DNA of 29,098 nt from an uncultured Prevotellamassilia sp. (GTDB lineage: Bacteria; Bacteroidota; Bacteroidia; Bacteroidales; Bacteroidaceae): positions 1 through 29,098 of the forward strand of contig CAKQOG010000030.1 in the NCBI GenBank assembly GCA_934255485.1, read 5' to 3'. The first letter of the stretch is position 1; the number at the start of each line of letters is the position of its first letter. Positions 22,360-29,098 of this stretch are shown one piece after another. The notes under the pieces were generated by a model. It made no database searches. It was not told the origin of the DNA and saw only the letters and a program-made list of their open reading frames with translations. The position numbers and the translations under genes are program-made.

Positions 22360-25287
22360 TCAATACCATTCGCCCCCGTCGTCACTATCGGTATTTGAGT
22401 CGTTGGCATTATTTATATTTTCGAGTTGTTCGGGTGTGAGTTCATCCTCATAGCGTTGTTTTACGGGGGGAGCATCAACAGGTTGGCTATCGGGTATTTT
22501 GATAGGAGCAAACGTTTTATCAAAGAATTTTTGGTAATCGTTGATACTAAATGCCGTACCAATGAGGTTGAGGTTATGTTTAGAAATAAGCAACACACGG
22601 CACCTCTTTAAGAAGGCGTGCATATTTGCCGACTTAAACACTCTTTGCGCATAAGCATGTACCTCATCGTAAGAGTTAAAGCCCTCTACTCTAAACTGGC
22701 TCAATCCGTTGTCGTTTGTCACTGACATATCAAAGCCTCTTACCACAAAGGTAGTGAAGTTGAAATGTGCCATTTCATAAAGCAATTGATTAGCCTTTAT
22801 AGAGTCGGTAGGATACGCCATAACAAACACAAATGGTGCATTGCGTTCACTATCGAATTGTTGCGATTGAGCAGTCTGTTCAGCCTCGTTGTCTGCAACA
22901 GCAGTTCGTCTGTCCCAAAGCGATCCCAAGTCAAAAGTACCTGTACCCACTTTGCGTCCAGCCTCAAGTCCCTTCACTATCATGCCAGCCAAGTTGCCCA
23001 CATCGCTTTCAGGATATTTCTCAACCAGTTCGCGCAGCTCAGTAATGAGTTCTTTGGTCGATGCCGTACTGAGACGCGAAAGTGCATGAACCAATATAAA
23101 CTTAGGTCTGTTCAGTCCGTCGGGATAATCCTTAGTCGAAACCTCAAAATTACGTTCCACCACCTCAAGGTTACGCTGCCTATAAGCCTGATATGTTGCG
23201 GTGTAAAGCGAGTCCTCTATAGCCTTACCATACCGGGCTTTATACTCAAAATTAGGGTCGTTTATGATAGGCGTCATTGCGTAATCGGCAAAGTGGTTTG
23301 CCATATATTTGCGTGCTTGGTCTGCCTTATCTTTCTTTCCCCACCGCGAGTAAAGCAAGAACAACTGATAGTAAGCATCAGCCATCTTCTCATATTGTGG
23401 GTAATTATTTGTAAGGCGTTCAAGTGTGCCAGCAGCCAAGGAGAAATCCTCTAAATCGTCCTTTTCAATGACACCAGCATTATACAAGCCATCCATGATA
23501 ATCGCATCCGAAGCCGCTTTAGCCTCCTCAGTAAACGGAATTTGTTGCAAGTAATATTCGCGCGTATGTGGGTCGGCTTTCGCAGAGTCATTCTCTGTTA
23601 TTTCTTCTTGATTATCCGCAATATTGTTAAGCGAGTCGCGCACAGCTTGCAGCGAATCGTCGGCTGCATAGTCAAAGCCATCTTGGTCGTCAAGCTTAAT
23701 AACCGTGTGGTTAGAGCGTCGCCAATTGTCCTCATTTTTGCGCTTTCCCCAATGGCGTATAAAGTCTTGCTTACCTTGTGCCACCACCATTGGGTTATAA
23801 AAGTACCAAGTGCCATTGTTGCCCGCTTGCGTAGTATTAGTCTTAGAGTTGTTCTTAGAGTTTGAGCCAGCATTGCCGTTTTGGTTGTTTTCCTCGCTAC
23901 GCGCTTGTGCGGCAGAGTCGCGCCGAGCCTTGCGCTCTTCGGCCTCTTTCTGCTTCAGTGCATCGATCACACGGTCTATAGCGGCATTGCGGTCGGCCTC
24001 GCTCATGCGAGCAAGCGTTTGCAAACTATCTTGCATAAACACGGCCGAGGTGTAAGGCACCAACTTGTCGAGTACCGTAGAACGATGCTTTATTTCTTCA
24101 TAATCACTACGCGACTTGTCTATCAAGCCAATAGCTTCTGTGTAACACTTCTGCGCATTTTCAAATCTGTGGCGCGTCCAATATATTTCACCAAGACGCA
24201 GCAACAACACGCCTTTTTCTATACCATTGCGTGTGCTTTTGGCCCTACCCTTCTCATAAGCCTTGATAGCCTCTGTGGTGTCGGACTGTGCCATATAGAT
24301 GTTGCCTAAGGCACAATACACTTGGTCAAGATACTCTTTGTTATTGTCAGAGCGTGCCATGCGCCTTAGCTTGCCAATCATCTTTTTTCCCATACCGCGT
24401 TGCCCCGCCAACACCTCAGTTTGTAGCATTTGCGCGTTAAACGAGAGTTCAAAAGGTGGACTCTTACGCATGCACTTTTTCAGAGCCTTATAAGCTGCAT
24501 CGGCATGCCCTAAATGAGCATTAACTTGCCCAAGTAAAAAGTAAAGGCGTGCTTGTCGGTAACTGCCTTTAGCATAGCGCGCAGCACGTGCCAAATAGGG
24601 CAAAGCCTCCTCAAATCGCTCTTGTTTAAGCAGCAAGTCAGCATGTGTTGCATCGGCCTCACGCAACGTTTGTCGGCTCACAGAGTCGCGACTCATACGT
24701 TTCAGTGCATCCTCTGCATCGTAATACCACTTTACTTGCGTGTAGCAACGTGCCAACCATTGACGCGCTGCAGCAGCTACCATGGGTTCAGCAACATACA
24801 AGCGAGTAATGTATGAAAATGTGGCAGCAGCTTCTAAAAAATCACCCTTCTCAAACTGTGCCTCGCCCATCATAAGCCAAGCATTTTTCAAAAATGGGTT
24901 ATACTCTTTGCGCTGCAAATAAGCCTTCATTTTGGGCGACTTACGCTTATTAGCATTCACCACGGGACGTCGCTTAATGCTATGCAGCGATATGGCTTTT
25001 TGGCATTTTGTGATAGCGGTTTCGTAGTTGGCCTTTCCTGTTGCACGCGACGACTCCACGCCTACCAAAAACACGGGTAACAGTTCTGTATAGTTATCCT
25101 TGTGTGCACTTATTTTGGCTTTTTCGCCCTCTTTAAAAGCCTCAGATCCATTAAAGTAAATGTTGTAGCGCGAAGTAAACGATTGCCAAAAACGCGAAGT
25201 AGCCGTATTCTTTTTGGCAGAACACGACGACAAAACAATCAGCATCAAAATCACTGAACTCGCTATGTAGACAATGCGTTTAGTCAC
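22360..25287 (-). CDS. porW: PorW/SprE-like TPR lipoprotein of the type IX secretion system, 975 aa
   Basis: PorW (SprE) is an outer-membrane-associated lipoprotein needed for the type IX secretion system that exports gliding and virulence proteins in Bacteroidetes. The protein starts with a lipoprotein signal (MTKRIVY...VLSSCS, lipidated C22). The family-typical FWQSFTSRYNIYFNGSEAFKEGEKA follows. Then come many tetratricopeptide helices (roughly 130-440), a charged Glu/Lys/Asn-rich linker (about 455-510), WYFYNPMVVAQGKQDFIRHWGKRKNEDNWRRSN, and a second TPR set. The C-terminus is acidic. The length fits the family. The start codon is GTG. It lies 27 bases after the metal permease on the same strand. 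The other T9SS genes (porK, L, M, N, sov, porV) are not in the window. Confidence 0.85.
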   Translation of the reverse strand: MTKRIVYIASSVILMLIVLSSCSAKKNTATSRFWQSFTSRYNIYFNGSEAFKEGEKAKISAHKDNYTELLPVFLVGVESSRATGKANYETAITKCQKAISLHSIKRRPVVNANKRKSPKMKAYLQRKEYNPFLKNAWLMMGEAQFEKGDFLEAAATFSYITRLYVAEPMVAAAARQWLARCYTQVKWYYDAEDALKRMSRDSVSRQTLREADATHADLLLKQERFEEALPYLARAARYAKGSYRQARLYFLLGQVNAHLGHADAAYKALKKCMRKSPPFELSFNAQMLQTEVLAGQRGMGKKMIGKLRRMARSDNNKEYLDQVYCALGNIYMAQSDTTEAIKAYEKGRAKSTRNGIEKGVLLLRLGEIYWTRHRFENAQKCYTEAIGLIDKSRSDYEEIKHRSTVLDKLVPYTSAVFMQDSLQTLARMSEADRNAAIDRVIDALKQKEAEERKARRDSAAQARSEENNQNGNAGSNSKNNSKTNTTQAGNNGTWYFYNPMVVAQGKQDFIRHWGKRKNEDNWRRSNHTVIKLDDQDGFDYAADDSLQAVRDSLNNIADNQEEITENDSAKADPHTREYYLQQIPFTEEAKAASDAIIMDGLYNAGVIEKDDLEDFSLAAGTLERLTNNYPQYEKMADAYYQLFLLYSRWGKKDKADQARKYMANHFADYAMTPIINDPNFEYKARYGKAIEDSLYTATYQAYRQRNLEVVERNFEVSTKDYPDGLNRPKFILVHALSRLSTASTKELITELRELVEKYPESDVGNLAGMIVKGLEAGRKVGTGTFDLGSLWDRRTAVADNEAEQTAQSQQFDSERNAPFVFVMAYPTDSIKANQLLYEMAHFNFTTFVVRGFDMSVTNDNGLSQFRVEGFNSYDEVHAYAQRVFKSANMHAFLKRCRVLLISKHNLNLIGTAFSINDYQKFFDKTFAPIKIPDSQPVDAPPVKQRYEDELTPEQLENINNANDSNTDSDDGGEWY

Positions 25288-25314
25288 GTTTTTTATATGT
25301 AAATTCTTAATATA

Positions 25315-26115
25315 TTAACACCATTTGCTTGATTTTATTGCCCTTACCACCAAATAAACACCGATGCTCACCAAGATGATTGAGGCACCTCCTGGCACAT
25401 CTAAGTAGTACGAAAGGAGCAAACCACCCACACAACCTATGTATGCAAATAGTGCCGAAAGCCATATCATGCGATTGTAGGTTTTAACAAACAATGCCGC
25501 CGTCATTTGTGGCACACTCAGCAACGATATAACCATCACTATGCCCACCATGTGTAGGCATCCCACAATGGTTAGGGCCGTGAGTACTGTGAGCGTATTC
25601 TCAATAACTACCACGGGCAACCCCTGTGTTTTGGCAAAATCTCTATCGCAAGCAATGCTCATTATGGGACGGCTCAAAAGTAGGTAGAACACCAATGTTA
25701 CCACCGTGAGTGCGCCCAACACCATGAGGTCGGTGTGCGAAATGCTAAGTATATCGCCAAATAGGTAGGAGGGCAAATCAGTCATAAAGCCTGGCGAAAG
25801 ATATGCAAATAGAATGCCAAGTGCCATACCAAACGTCCAGAGCATAGCAATGGCAGAATCCTCGCGAATAGTGCGCTTGCCACTCAACCATTTTATGCCA
25901 AACCCCGACAAAGAGGCAAACACAGCAGCTCCCAATAAGGGCGAAAAACCAAAGTAAGCCCCCATGCCCACTCCTCCTAACGAGGCATGAGCCATGCCGC
26001 CACCGGCTATAACCATGCGGCGTGTTACCATGTAAGTGCCTATAATAGCACAGAGCACTGATGCCAATAGTGCACCTATCAATGCGTTTTGAAAAAAACT
26101 ATATGATAAAATCAA
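25315..26115 (-). CDS. Metal ABC transporter permease (ZnuB/TroC family), 266 aa
   Basis: The membrane subunit of an ABC-3 importer for zinc or manganese/iron. It contains about eight hydrophobic helices. The conserved early block GTYMVTRRMVIAGGGMAHASLGGVGMGAYFG (25-55) and SIACDRDFAKTQGLPV (about 152-167) are diagnostic. The start is TTG at 26115; no ATG is available nearby upstream, and homologs begin at about this point (xILSYxFFQNA). Neither the ATPase nor the solute-binding protein is adjacent, so these must be encoded elsewhere. It sits in the row aroA, Cys-rich protein, permease, porW with gaps of 27-45 bases. The metal cannot be told from the sequence. Confidence 0.92.
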   Translation of the reverse strand: MILSYSFFQNALIGALLASVLCAIIGTYMVTRRMVIAGGGMAHASLGGVGMGAYFGFSPLLGAAVFASLSGFGIKWLSGKRTIREDSAIAMLWTFGMALGILFAYLSPGFMTDLPSYLFGDILSISHTDLMVLGALTVVTLVFYLLLSRPIMSIACDRDFAKTQGLPVVVIENTLTVLTALTIVGCLHMVGIVMVISLLSVPQMTAALFVKTYNRMIWLSALFAYIGCVGGLLLSYYLDVPGGASIILVSIGVYLVVRAIKSSKWC

Positions 26116-26160
26116 TTTGTTTTGAAATAGAAAGTTGAATAAGTATACACAAACATGGTG

Positions 26161-26568
26161 CTATCTCACAAATAGCATGGCCTCATCCTTCAGTTCGTCG
26201 GGCAGATTAATGCCACGCAATTGCAATGATTGCAACCATGCAGGCACCTCGTCCTCGCGCATAGTGGTCATCACCTCTTCAAACTGTTCGGTTTCTTTGG
26301 CCGTATATTGATCAGACGCACGCCCCTTGTAAGCATCAAGTTCTTCATCGTCGAAATACTCTATAGGTTTGTCAAAAGCAGCCAGCAACTGGTCTTTTTC
26401 GCACACGGCATGTTTGCCACAACACCCATCGGGGCGTCGTTGCTTGATGTGAGGCATTTCGGTTATTTCGCCCTTGTCAAGCTTATTTTTTAGTTGTTTG
26501 TTACGAATAACGCCAGCTATCAGTGCCACAATGCCAAGGGCTAAAAGCGAAAGGAGTAGTACAAGCAT
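26161..26568 (-). CDS. Small membrane-anchored protein with CC-x2-H-x2-C motif, 135 aa
   Basis: The N-terminal 22 residues (LLLSLLALGIVALIAGVI) form one membrane anchor, leaving a cytoplasmic domain. RRPDGCCGKHAVCEKD has C49, C50, H53 and C56, a likely metal or Fe-S site. IEYFDDEELDAYKGRASDQYT and WLQSLQLRGINLPDELKDEAM follow. I recognise it as a conserved Bacteroidales protein of this locus type but know no proven function. Its place between aroA (41 bases) and a metal ABC permease (45 bases), in one operon, would suit a metal-handling partner. That is inference from position and the Cys/His cluster only. Confidence 0.75.
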   Translation of the reverse strand: MLVLLLSLLALGIVALIAGVIRNKQLKNKLDKGEITEMPHIKQRRPDGCCGKHAVCEKDQLLAAFDKPIEYFDDEELDAYKGRASDQYTAKETEQFEEVMTTMREDEVPAWLQSLQLRGINLPDELKDEAMLFVR

Positions 26569-26609
26569 ATACTATATGTAAAAAGTCGTTCGTAATTAAA
26601 AAAGCACCT

Positions 26610-27860
26610 TTATTCTGCAAGGCTTTCAAGATCGTTCCAATAGTTAGGATAGCTCTTGCTCACCACCTCGGCATTGGCTATCTCCACCTTGTTGTTGCAC
26701 ACCATGGCCAACGGAGCAAATGCCATGGCCATGCGGTGGTCGTGGTAGGTGGCAATAGGTTCGCCATTATATTGCAGCAACTCATTGGCATATTGGTATA
26801 TGTATAAGGCCTCGTCGCCTTCGATGCCAAGTGCTATGTCAAACTTTGATAGCTCTTTTTGTAAGGCTGCCATACGGTCGGTTTCTTTGATGCGTAGTGA
26901 GCGCAAACCATCGAAATAAAAAGGCTGGTGCAGAGCCGCACAAGCTACAACTATTGTCTGTGCCAAGTCGGGCTGATTAACAAGGTTGCATTCATAAACC
27001 TCGTCTTTGCTCGGCCTTAGTTTGGCATTTTTTTGTATGATGGCACAATGGTGTTGCTCATCGAAGGTGGTCATTACACCTAAAGGTTCAAAGAGTTGCT
27101 GTACAGCTTGGTCGCCTTGCAAACTCTCTTTTTTGAGCCAAGGCAACACAATGCAAGCATCGGGATCAGTGCTAAGAGCCACCATCTCGTACCAATAAGA
27201 GGCTGCGCTCCAATCGCTCTCTATCGTATAGTGCATGCCAGGAGTATAAGGCTTGTGTTCCACGCGCAAAGCCGTGTTCGATGTCCACTTTACGTCGGCT
27301 CCAAACTGCCTCATCATCTCCACCGTCATGTTGATGTAGGGGCGAGATATAATGTCGCCCACAAGTTCGAGCGTCAGCCCATTGTCCATAGTAGGTGCCA
27401 CCATGAGCAGTGCCGAAATGTATTGTGAACTCACGTTGGCAGACAATTGCAACGTGCCTCCACATAGCTTTTTGCCCTTAATATGTAGCGGCGGAAAGCC
27501 CTCGTTCTCTACATAACTAATGTCTGCCCCCAAGCTACGCAAGGCATCAACCAACACACCTATAGGGCGTTGGCGCATCCGCTCTGTGCCCGTAATTACG
27601 TGTTCTTCGCCTTGGCAAGTAGCAAAATAAGCAGTAAGAAAACGCATGGCTGTGCCTGCTGCCATAATGTCGGCTATATAGGGGCGTTCTTTAAGGTTTT
27701 TCCACATCACCATAGTATCGTCGCAATCTGACATGCGCTCCACCGCAGCTCCATCGCCACTCATAGCACAAAGCAAAAGAGCTCGGTTGCTGATACTTTT
27801 TGACGAAGGCAACTGTATGGTAGCTTGTAATTTCTTGGGGTAATGTGGTATATAGTTCAT
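26610..27860 (-). CDS. aroA: 3-phosphoshikimate 1-carboxyvinyltransferase (EPSP synthase), 416 aa
   Basis: Transfers enolpyruvate from PEP to shikimate 3-phosphate, the sixth step of the shikimate pathway to aromatic amino acids and folate. IQLPSSKSISNRALLL (16-31) is the phosphate-binding start. AGTAMRFLTA is the PEP loop, related to the NAGTAMR of the family. QYISALLMVAP and SLRIKETDRMAAL carry the catalytic Lys/Glu/Asp region, and YHDHRMAMAFA the C-terminal conserved block. The length is slightly short of the E. coli enzyme (427) and normal for Bacteroidales. It is the first gene of the unit continuing to porW; a TAACTTTG box lies about 35 bases upstream. Confidence 0.97.
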   Translation of the reverse strand: MNYIPHYPKKLQATIQLPSSKSISNRALLLCAMSGDGAAVERMSDCDDTMVMWKNLKERPYIADIMAAGTAMRFLTAYFATCQGEEHVITGTERMRQRPIGVLVDALRSLGADISYVENEGFPPLHIKGKKLCGGTLQLSANVSSQYISALLMVAPTMDNGLTLELVGDIISRPYINMTVEMMRQFGADVKWTSNTALRVEHKPYTPGMHYTIESDWSAASYWYEMVALSTDPDACIVLPWLKKESLQGDQAVQQLFEPLGVMTTFDEQHHCAIIQKNAKLRPSKDEVYECNLVNQPDLAQTIVVACAALHQPFYFDGLRSLRIKETDRMAALQKELSKFDIALGIEGDEALYIYQYANELLQYNGEPIATYHDHRMAMAFAPLAMVCNNKVEIANAEVVSKSYPNYWNDLESLAE

Positions 27861-27893
27861 TTCGTAGAGTTTCTATTGAATATTATATGAACG

Positions 27894-27901
27894 CAAAGTT
27901 A
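27894..27901 (-). promoter_or_regulatory. -7 box (TAACTTTG), probable aroA-porW operon promoter
   Basis: The minus strand reads TAACTTTG 34 bases before the aroA ATG. The only TTTG upstream (27918-27915) is 13 bases away, too close for the usual 19-20, so the -33 element is weak. Confidence 0.5.
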
Positions 27902-27972
27902 GCTTTTTTCGTTTCAAATTGATGGCTTTTGCGCTATTTTATACATTTATTTCAAAAAAACAGACCTAAACA

Positions 27973-28003
27973 TTTGGTATTTTAAATAAAAGCCGTACCT
28001 TTG
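27973..28003 (+). promoter_or_regulatory. Bacteroidetes promoter of tRNA-Pro
   Basis: TTTG (27973-27976), 19 bases, TACCTTTG (27996-28003): a complete consensus match. The predicted start at about 28010 is only some 5 bases before the mature tRNA 5' end. Confidence 0.88.
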
Positions 28004-28014
28004 CACTCGCAATT

Positions 28015-28089
28015 CGGGGTGTAGCTCAGCCCGGTTAGAGTACGCGTCTGGGGGGCGTGTGGTCGCTGGTTCGAATCCAGTCACCCCGA
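28015..28089 (+). tRNA. tRNA-Pro(GGG)
   Basis: A cloverleaf with acceptor CGGGGTG/CACCCCG, D stem GCTC/GAGT, anticodon stem CGCGT/GCGTG around loop CTGGGGG (anticodon GGG), T arm CTGG-TTCGAAT-CCAG and discriminator A. CCA is not encoded. It is a single-gene unit with its own promoter and terminator. The anticodon stem relies on two G-T pairs. Confidence 0.95.
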
Positions 28090-28098
28090 CTGGTAAAT

Positions 28099-28138
28099 GA
28101 GGCATTGAAACCATGTGGTTTTAATGCCTCTTTTTTTT
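28099..28138 (+). terminator. Terminator of tRNA-Pro
   Basis: GAGGCATTGAAACC (28099-28112) pairs with GGTTTTAATGCCTC (28117-28130), one mismatch, with a 4-base loop. It is followed by eight T. Confidence 0.92.
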
Positions 28139-28219
28139 ATTAAAAAAACGAACTTTTTAAGCCCCTACTTTTGTTCTTTTTAGTGGTTTAAAAACTTGCA
28201 TCCGAAATGTTAAAACGTG

Positions 28220-28515
28220 AACATTTATTTACATTCAGCACTTGCAAAATAGCTCATCATTTGGCTAAAATTAAGTGAATGAAGCGTCTTTTTGTAAATA
28301 TATCCGCAACACTTTATAATTCTAAACGCTTCACATCTGCTCACCAACGTGTTATTAAGGGATAAAAATGCATATGCTTATACCCTAAGGATACGTGTTA
28401 TAACGACCTAAGGATACGTATCCTTGTGGCATTATAACACGTATATAAGGATTTTTTTGATAAGCAACGATTATCAAAAACGATATATCTCATTGATAAT
28501 CAATAGTTTTCGTAT
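28220..28515 (+). repeat. Diverged intergenic element, copy 2 (partner at 4946-5231)
   Basis: The head (28220 on) and tail (28491-28515) match copy 1 as described there. The tail begins ATTGATAATCAAT, itself a near-perfect palindrome. Between them is a 23-base-period palindrome array, shifted by about one unit relative to copy 1. The 960 bases from 28139 to the right edge carry no gene that I can see; this element fills the first part. Confidence 0.6.
28340..28449 (+). repeat. Second array of palindromic sites at 23-base spacing
   Basis: ACGT cores occur at 28347, 28393, 28416 and 28439. The intervening phase position 28370 holds a decayed site (TAAAAATGCATATGCTTA). Site 4 (28409-28426) is TAAGGATACGTATCCTTG, differing from the perfect palindrome of array 1 at one base. 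Site 3 is TAAGGATACGTGTTATAA and site 5 TTATAACACGTATATAAG. The period is exactly 23 bases, as in the first array. No promoter match follows closely. Confidence 0.82.
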
Positions 28516-28624
28516 TTAAGCTCAAAATTCAAGAAAATCGAAGCAAAGAACATTTTCTCTGCAACGGCGGCATTCTCAGTGTTAAAGATAAACCTTAGTA
28601 TATTTAAATTAGAAATAAAGATTA

Positions 28625-28839
28625 AAGTACGGACTGAAAGTCCAAAAGATTACAGCCCAGGGCAACGCCCTGGGTATCTATATATATGGTGATGGCGCTC
28701 TGACGGAGCAAAAGATGACCCCACCACTAAGTAATCGGGGCTTCATCTTTTGCTCCTGCAGAGCGCCATCATAACGAAATGTATATTACCCAGGGCGTTG
28801 CCCTGGGCTGTAATCTTTTGGGCTTTCAGCCCGTTACTT
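28625..28839. repeat. 215-base nested inverted repeat (composite hairpin), possible mobile or REP-like element
   Basis: Three concentric stems. The outer arms of 47 bases (28630-28676 and 28787-28833, 45 of 47 paired) extend outward through AAGTA/TTACTT. The middle stem is TGATGGCGCTCTG (28690-28702) with 28759-28771. The inner stem is GAGCAAAAGATGA (28706-28718) with 28743-28755, plus CCCC/GGGG, and a 14-base loop closes it. Each outer arm itself contains two small palindromes (GGACTGAAAGTCC and CCCAGGGCAACGCCCTGGG). It is GC-rich against an AT-rich background and holds no ORF. Structure made of small palindromes is typical of REP/RAYT-type or MITE-like elements; no transposase is present in the window. 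Confidence 0.85.
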
Positions 28840-29009
28840 CCTAATTTAATTATATTATGTTATTGACCGCTAAAACTTTCATGTTCTATTTGATTATTCG
28901 TTTCCACGGGTAACCAATACTATCAATGAAATATAGGGATTGTAAATGCCTAAATCATTCAAACAGGCAAACTAAGCACGTTTGGCGGACAATAATATTT
29001 TAAAAATTG
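28840..29009. other. Rest of the right-hand gene-free region
   Basis: AT-rich sequence after the nested inverted repeat. I see no ORF, RNA fold or repeat in it. The stretch 28516-28624, between the second element and the inverted repeat, is equally featureless. Confidence 0.5.
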
Positions 29010-29017
29010 TAACTTTG
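29010..29017 (+). promoter_or_regulatory. -7 box (TAACTTTG), promoter for a gene beyond the right edge
   Basis: TAACTTTG fits the consensus. A TTTG at 28981-28984 is 25 bases away, longer than usual. The 81 bases that follow have no sustained ORF on the plus strand (the ATG at 29055 stops after four codons), so the gene must start outside the window. Confidence 0.45.
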
Positions 29018-29098
29018 CAGTGAGAAGTTACGAAAAGAGTGTAATTTATTGGAAATGAGCGTAGGTTAATTGCTCTTGATAGTAATAGGTTACGATTT

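Noticed and set aside
28208..28225. Possible parS site (ATGTTAAAACGTGAACAT)
   Set aside because: Only the outer five bases on each side pair. It is not a match to the TGTTTCACGTGAAACA-type parS and is far from parAB.

Overview
The window looks like a chromosomal segment from a member of the Bacteroidales, most likely Prevotellaceae (Prevotella or a close relative). This is inferred from four things. There are several promoters of the Bacteroidetes type (TTTG, 19-20 bases, TAnnTTTG). The synteny is typical of the order: tRNA-Tyr/Gly/Thr-tuf, surE-lpxB, and parA-parB-DUF5683-mltD. A PorW/SprE-like lipoprotein of the type IX secretion system is present. A secreted protein carries the Prevotella-style tail FDLQGRRV...GKKVFIK. 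No search was run, so the genus is a guess.

Layout. 1-1233 (minus): tRNA-Tyr, tRNA-Gly, tRNA-Thr and the 5' part of tuf (EF-Tu, cut by the left edge), behind a near-perfect promoter. 1324-4029 (minus): an unrecognised secreted protein and cysD, which has no cysN, cysC or cysQ beside it. 4188-6047 (plus): a family 2 glycosyltransferase and an exported cyclophilin, separated by a 438-base gap holding an array of palindromes at an exact 23-base period. 6393-9103 (plus): a large secreted protein and a 57-residue peptide gene. 9218-11535 (minus): a HincII-like restriction endonuclease and its adenine methyltransferase, AT-rich by eye and probably acquired. 11597-13612 (minus): a Kef/NhaP-type cation:proton antiporter with a TTG start. 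13887-14897 (plus): asd. 15211-17129 (minus): surE-lpxB. 17430-21666 (plus): parA, parB, DUF5683 and an MltD-type lytic transglycosylase. 21769-27860 (minus): aroA, a small Cys-rich anchored protein, a metal ABC permease, porW and a SRPBCC-fold protein. 27973-28138 (plus): tRNA-Pro(GGG) with its own promoter and terminator. 28139-29098 holds no gene. It contains a second copy of the 23-base palindrome array and a 215-base nested inverted repeat, and it ends in a promoter-like site for a gene beyond the edge.

How the parts relate. Most genes are housekeeping: translation, diaminopimelate/threonine/methionine synthesis (asd), the shikimate pathway (aroA), lipid A (lpxB), chromosome segregation (parAB), peptidoglycan remodelling (mltD) and sulfate assimilation (cysD). 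The accessory parts are the restriction-modification pair, the two secreted proteins and the small peptide. PorW implies a type IX secretion system, which may export the large secreted protein through its C-terminal tail.

The most unusual signal is a pair of related intergenic elements of about 290 bases, at 4946-5231 and 28220-28515. They share a conserved head and tail, and each carries five sites at exactly 23-base spacing built on an 18-base palindrome close to YAAGRATACGTATYCTTG. I know of no description of this element.
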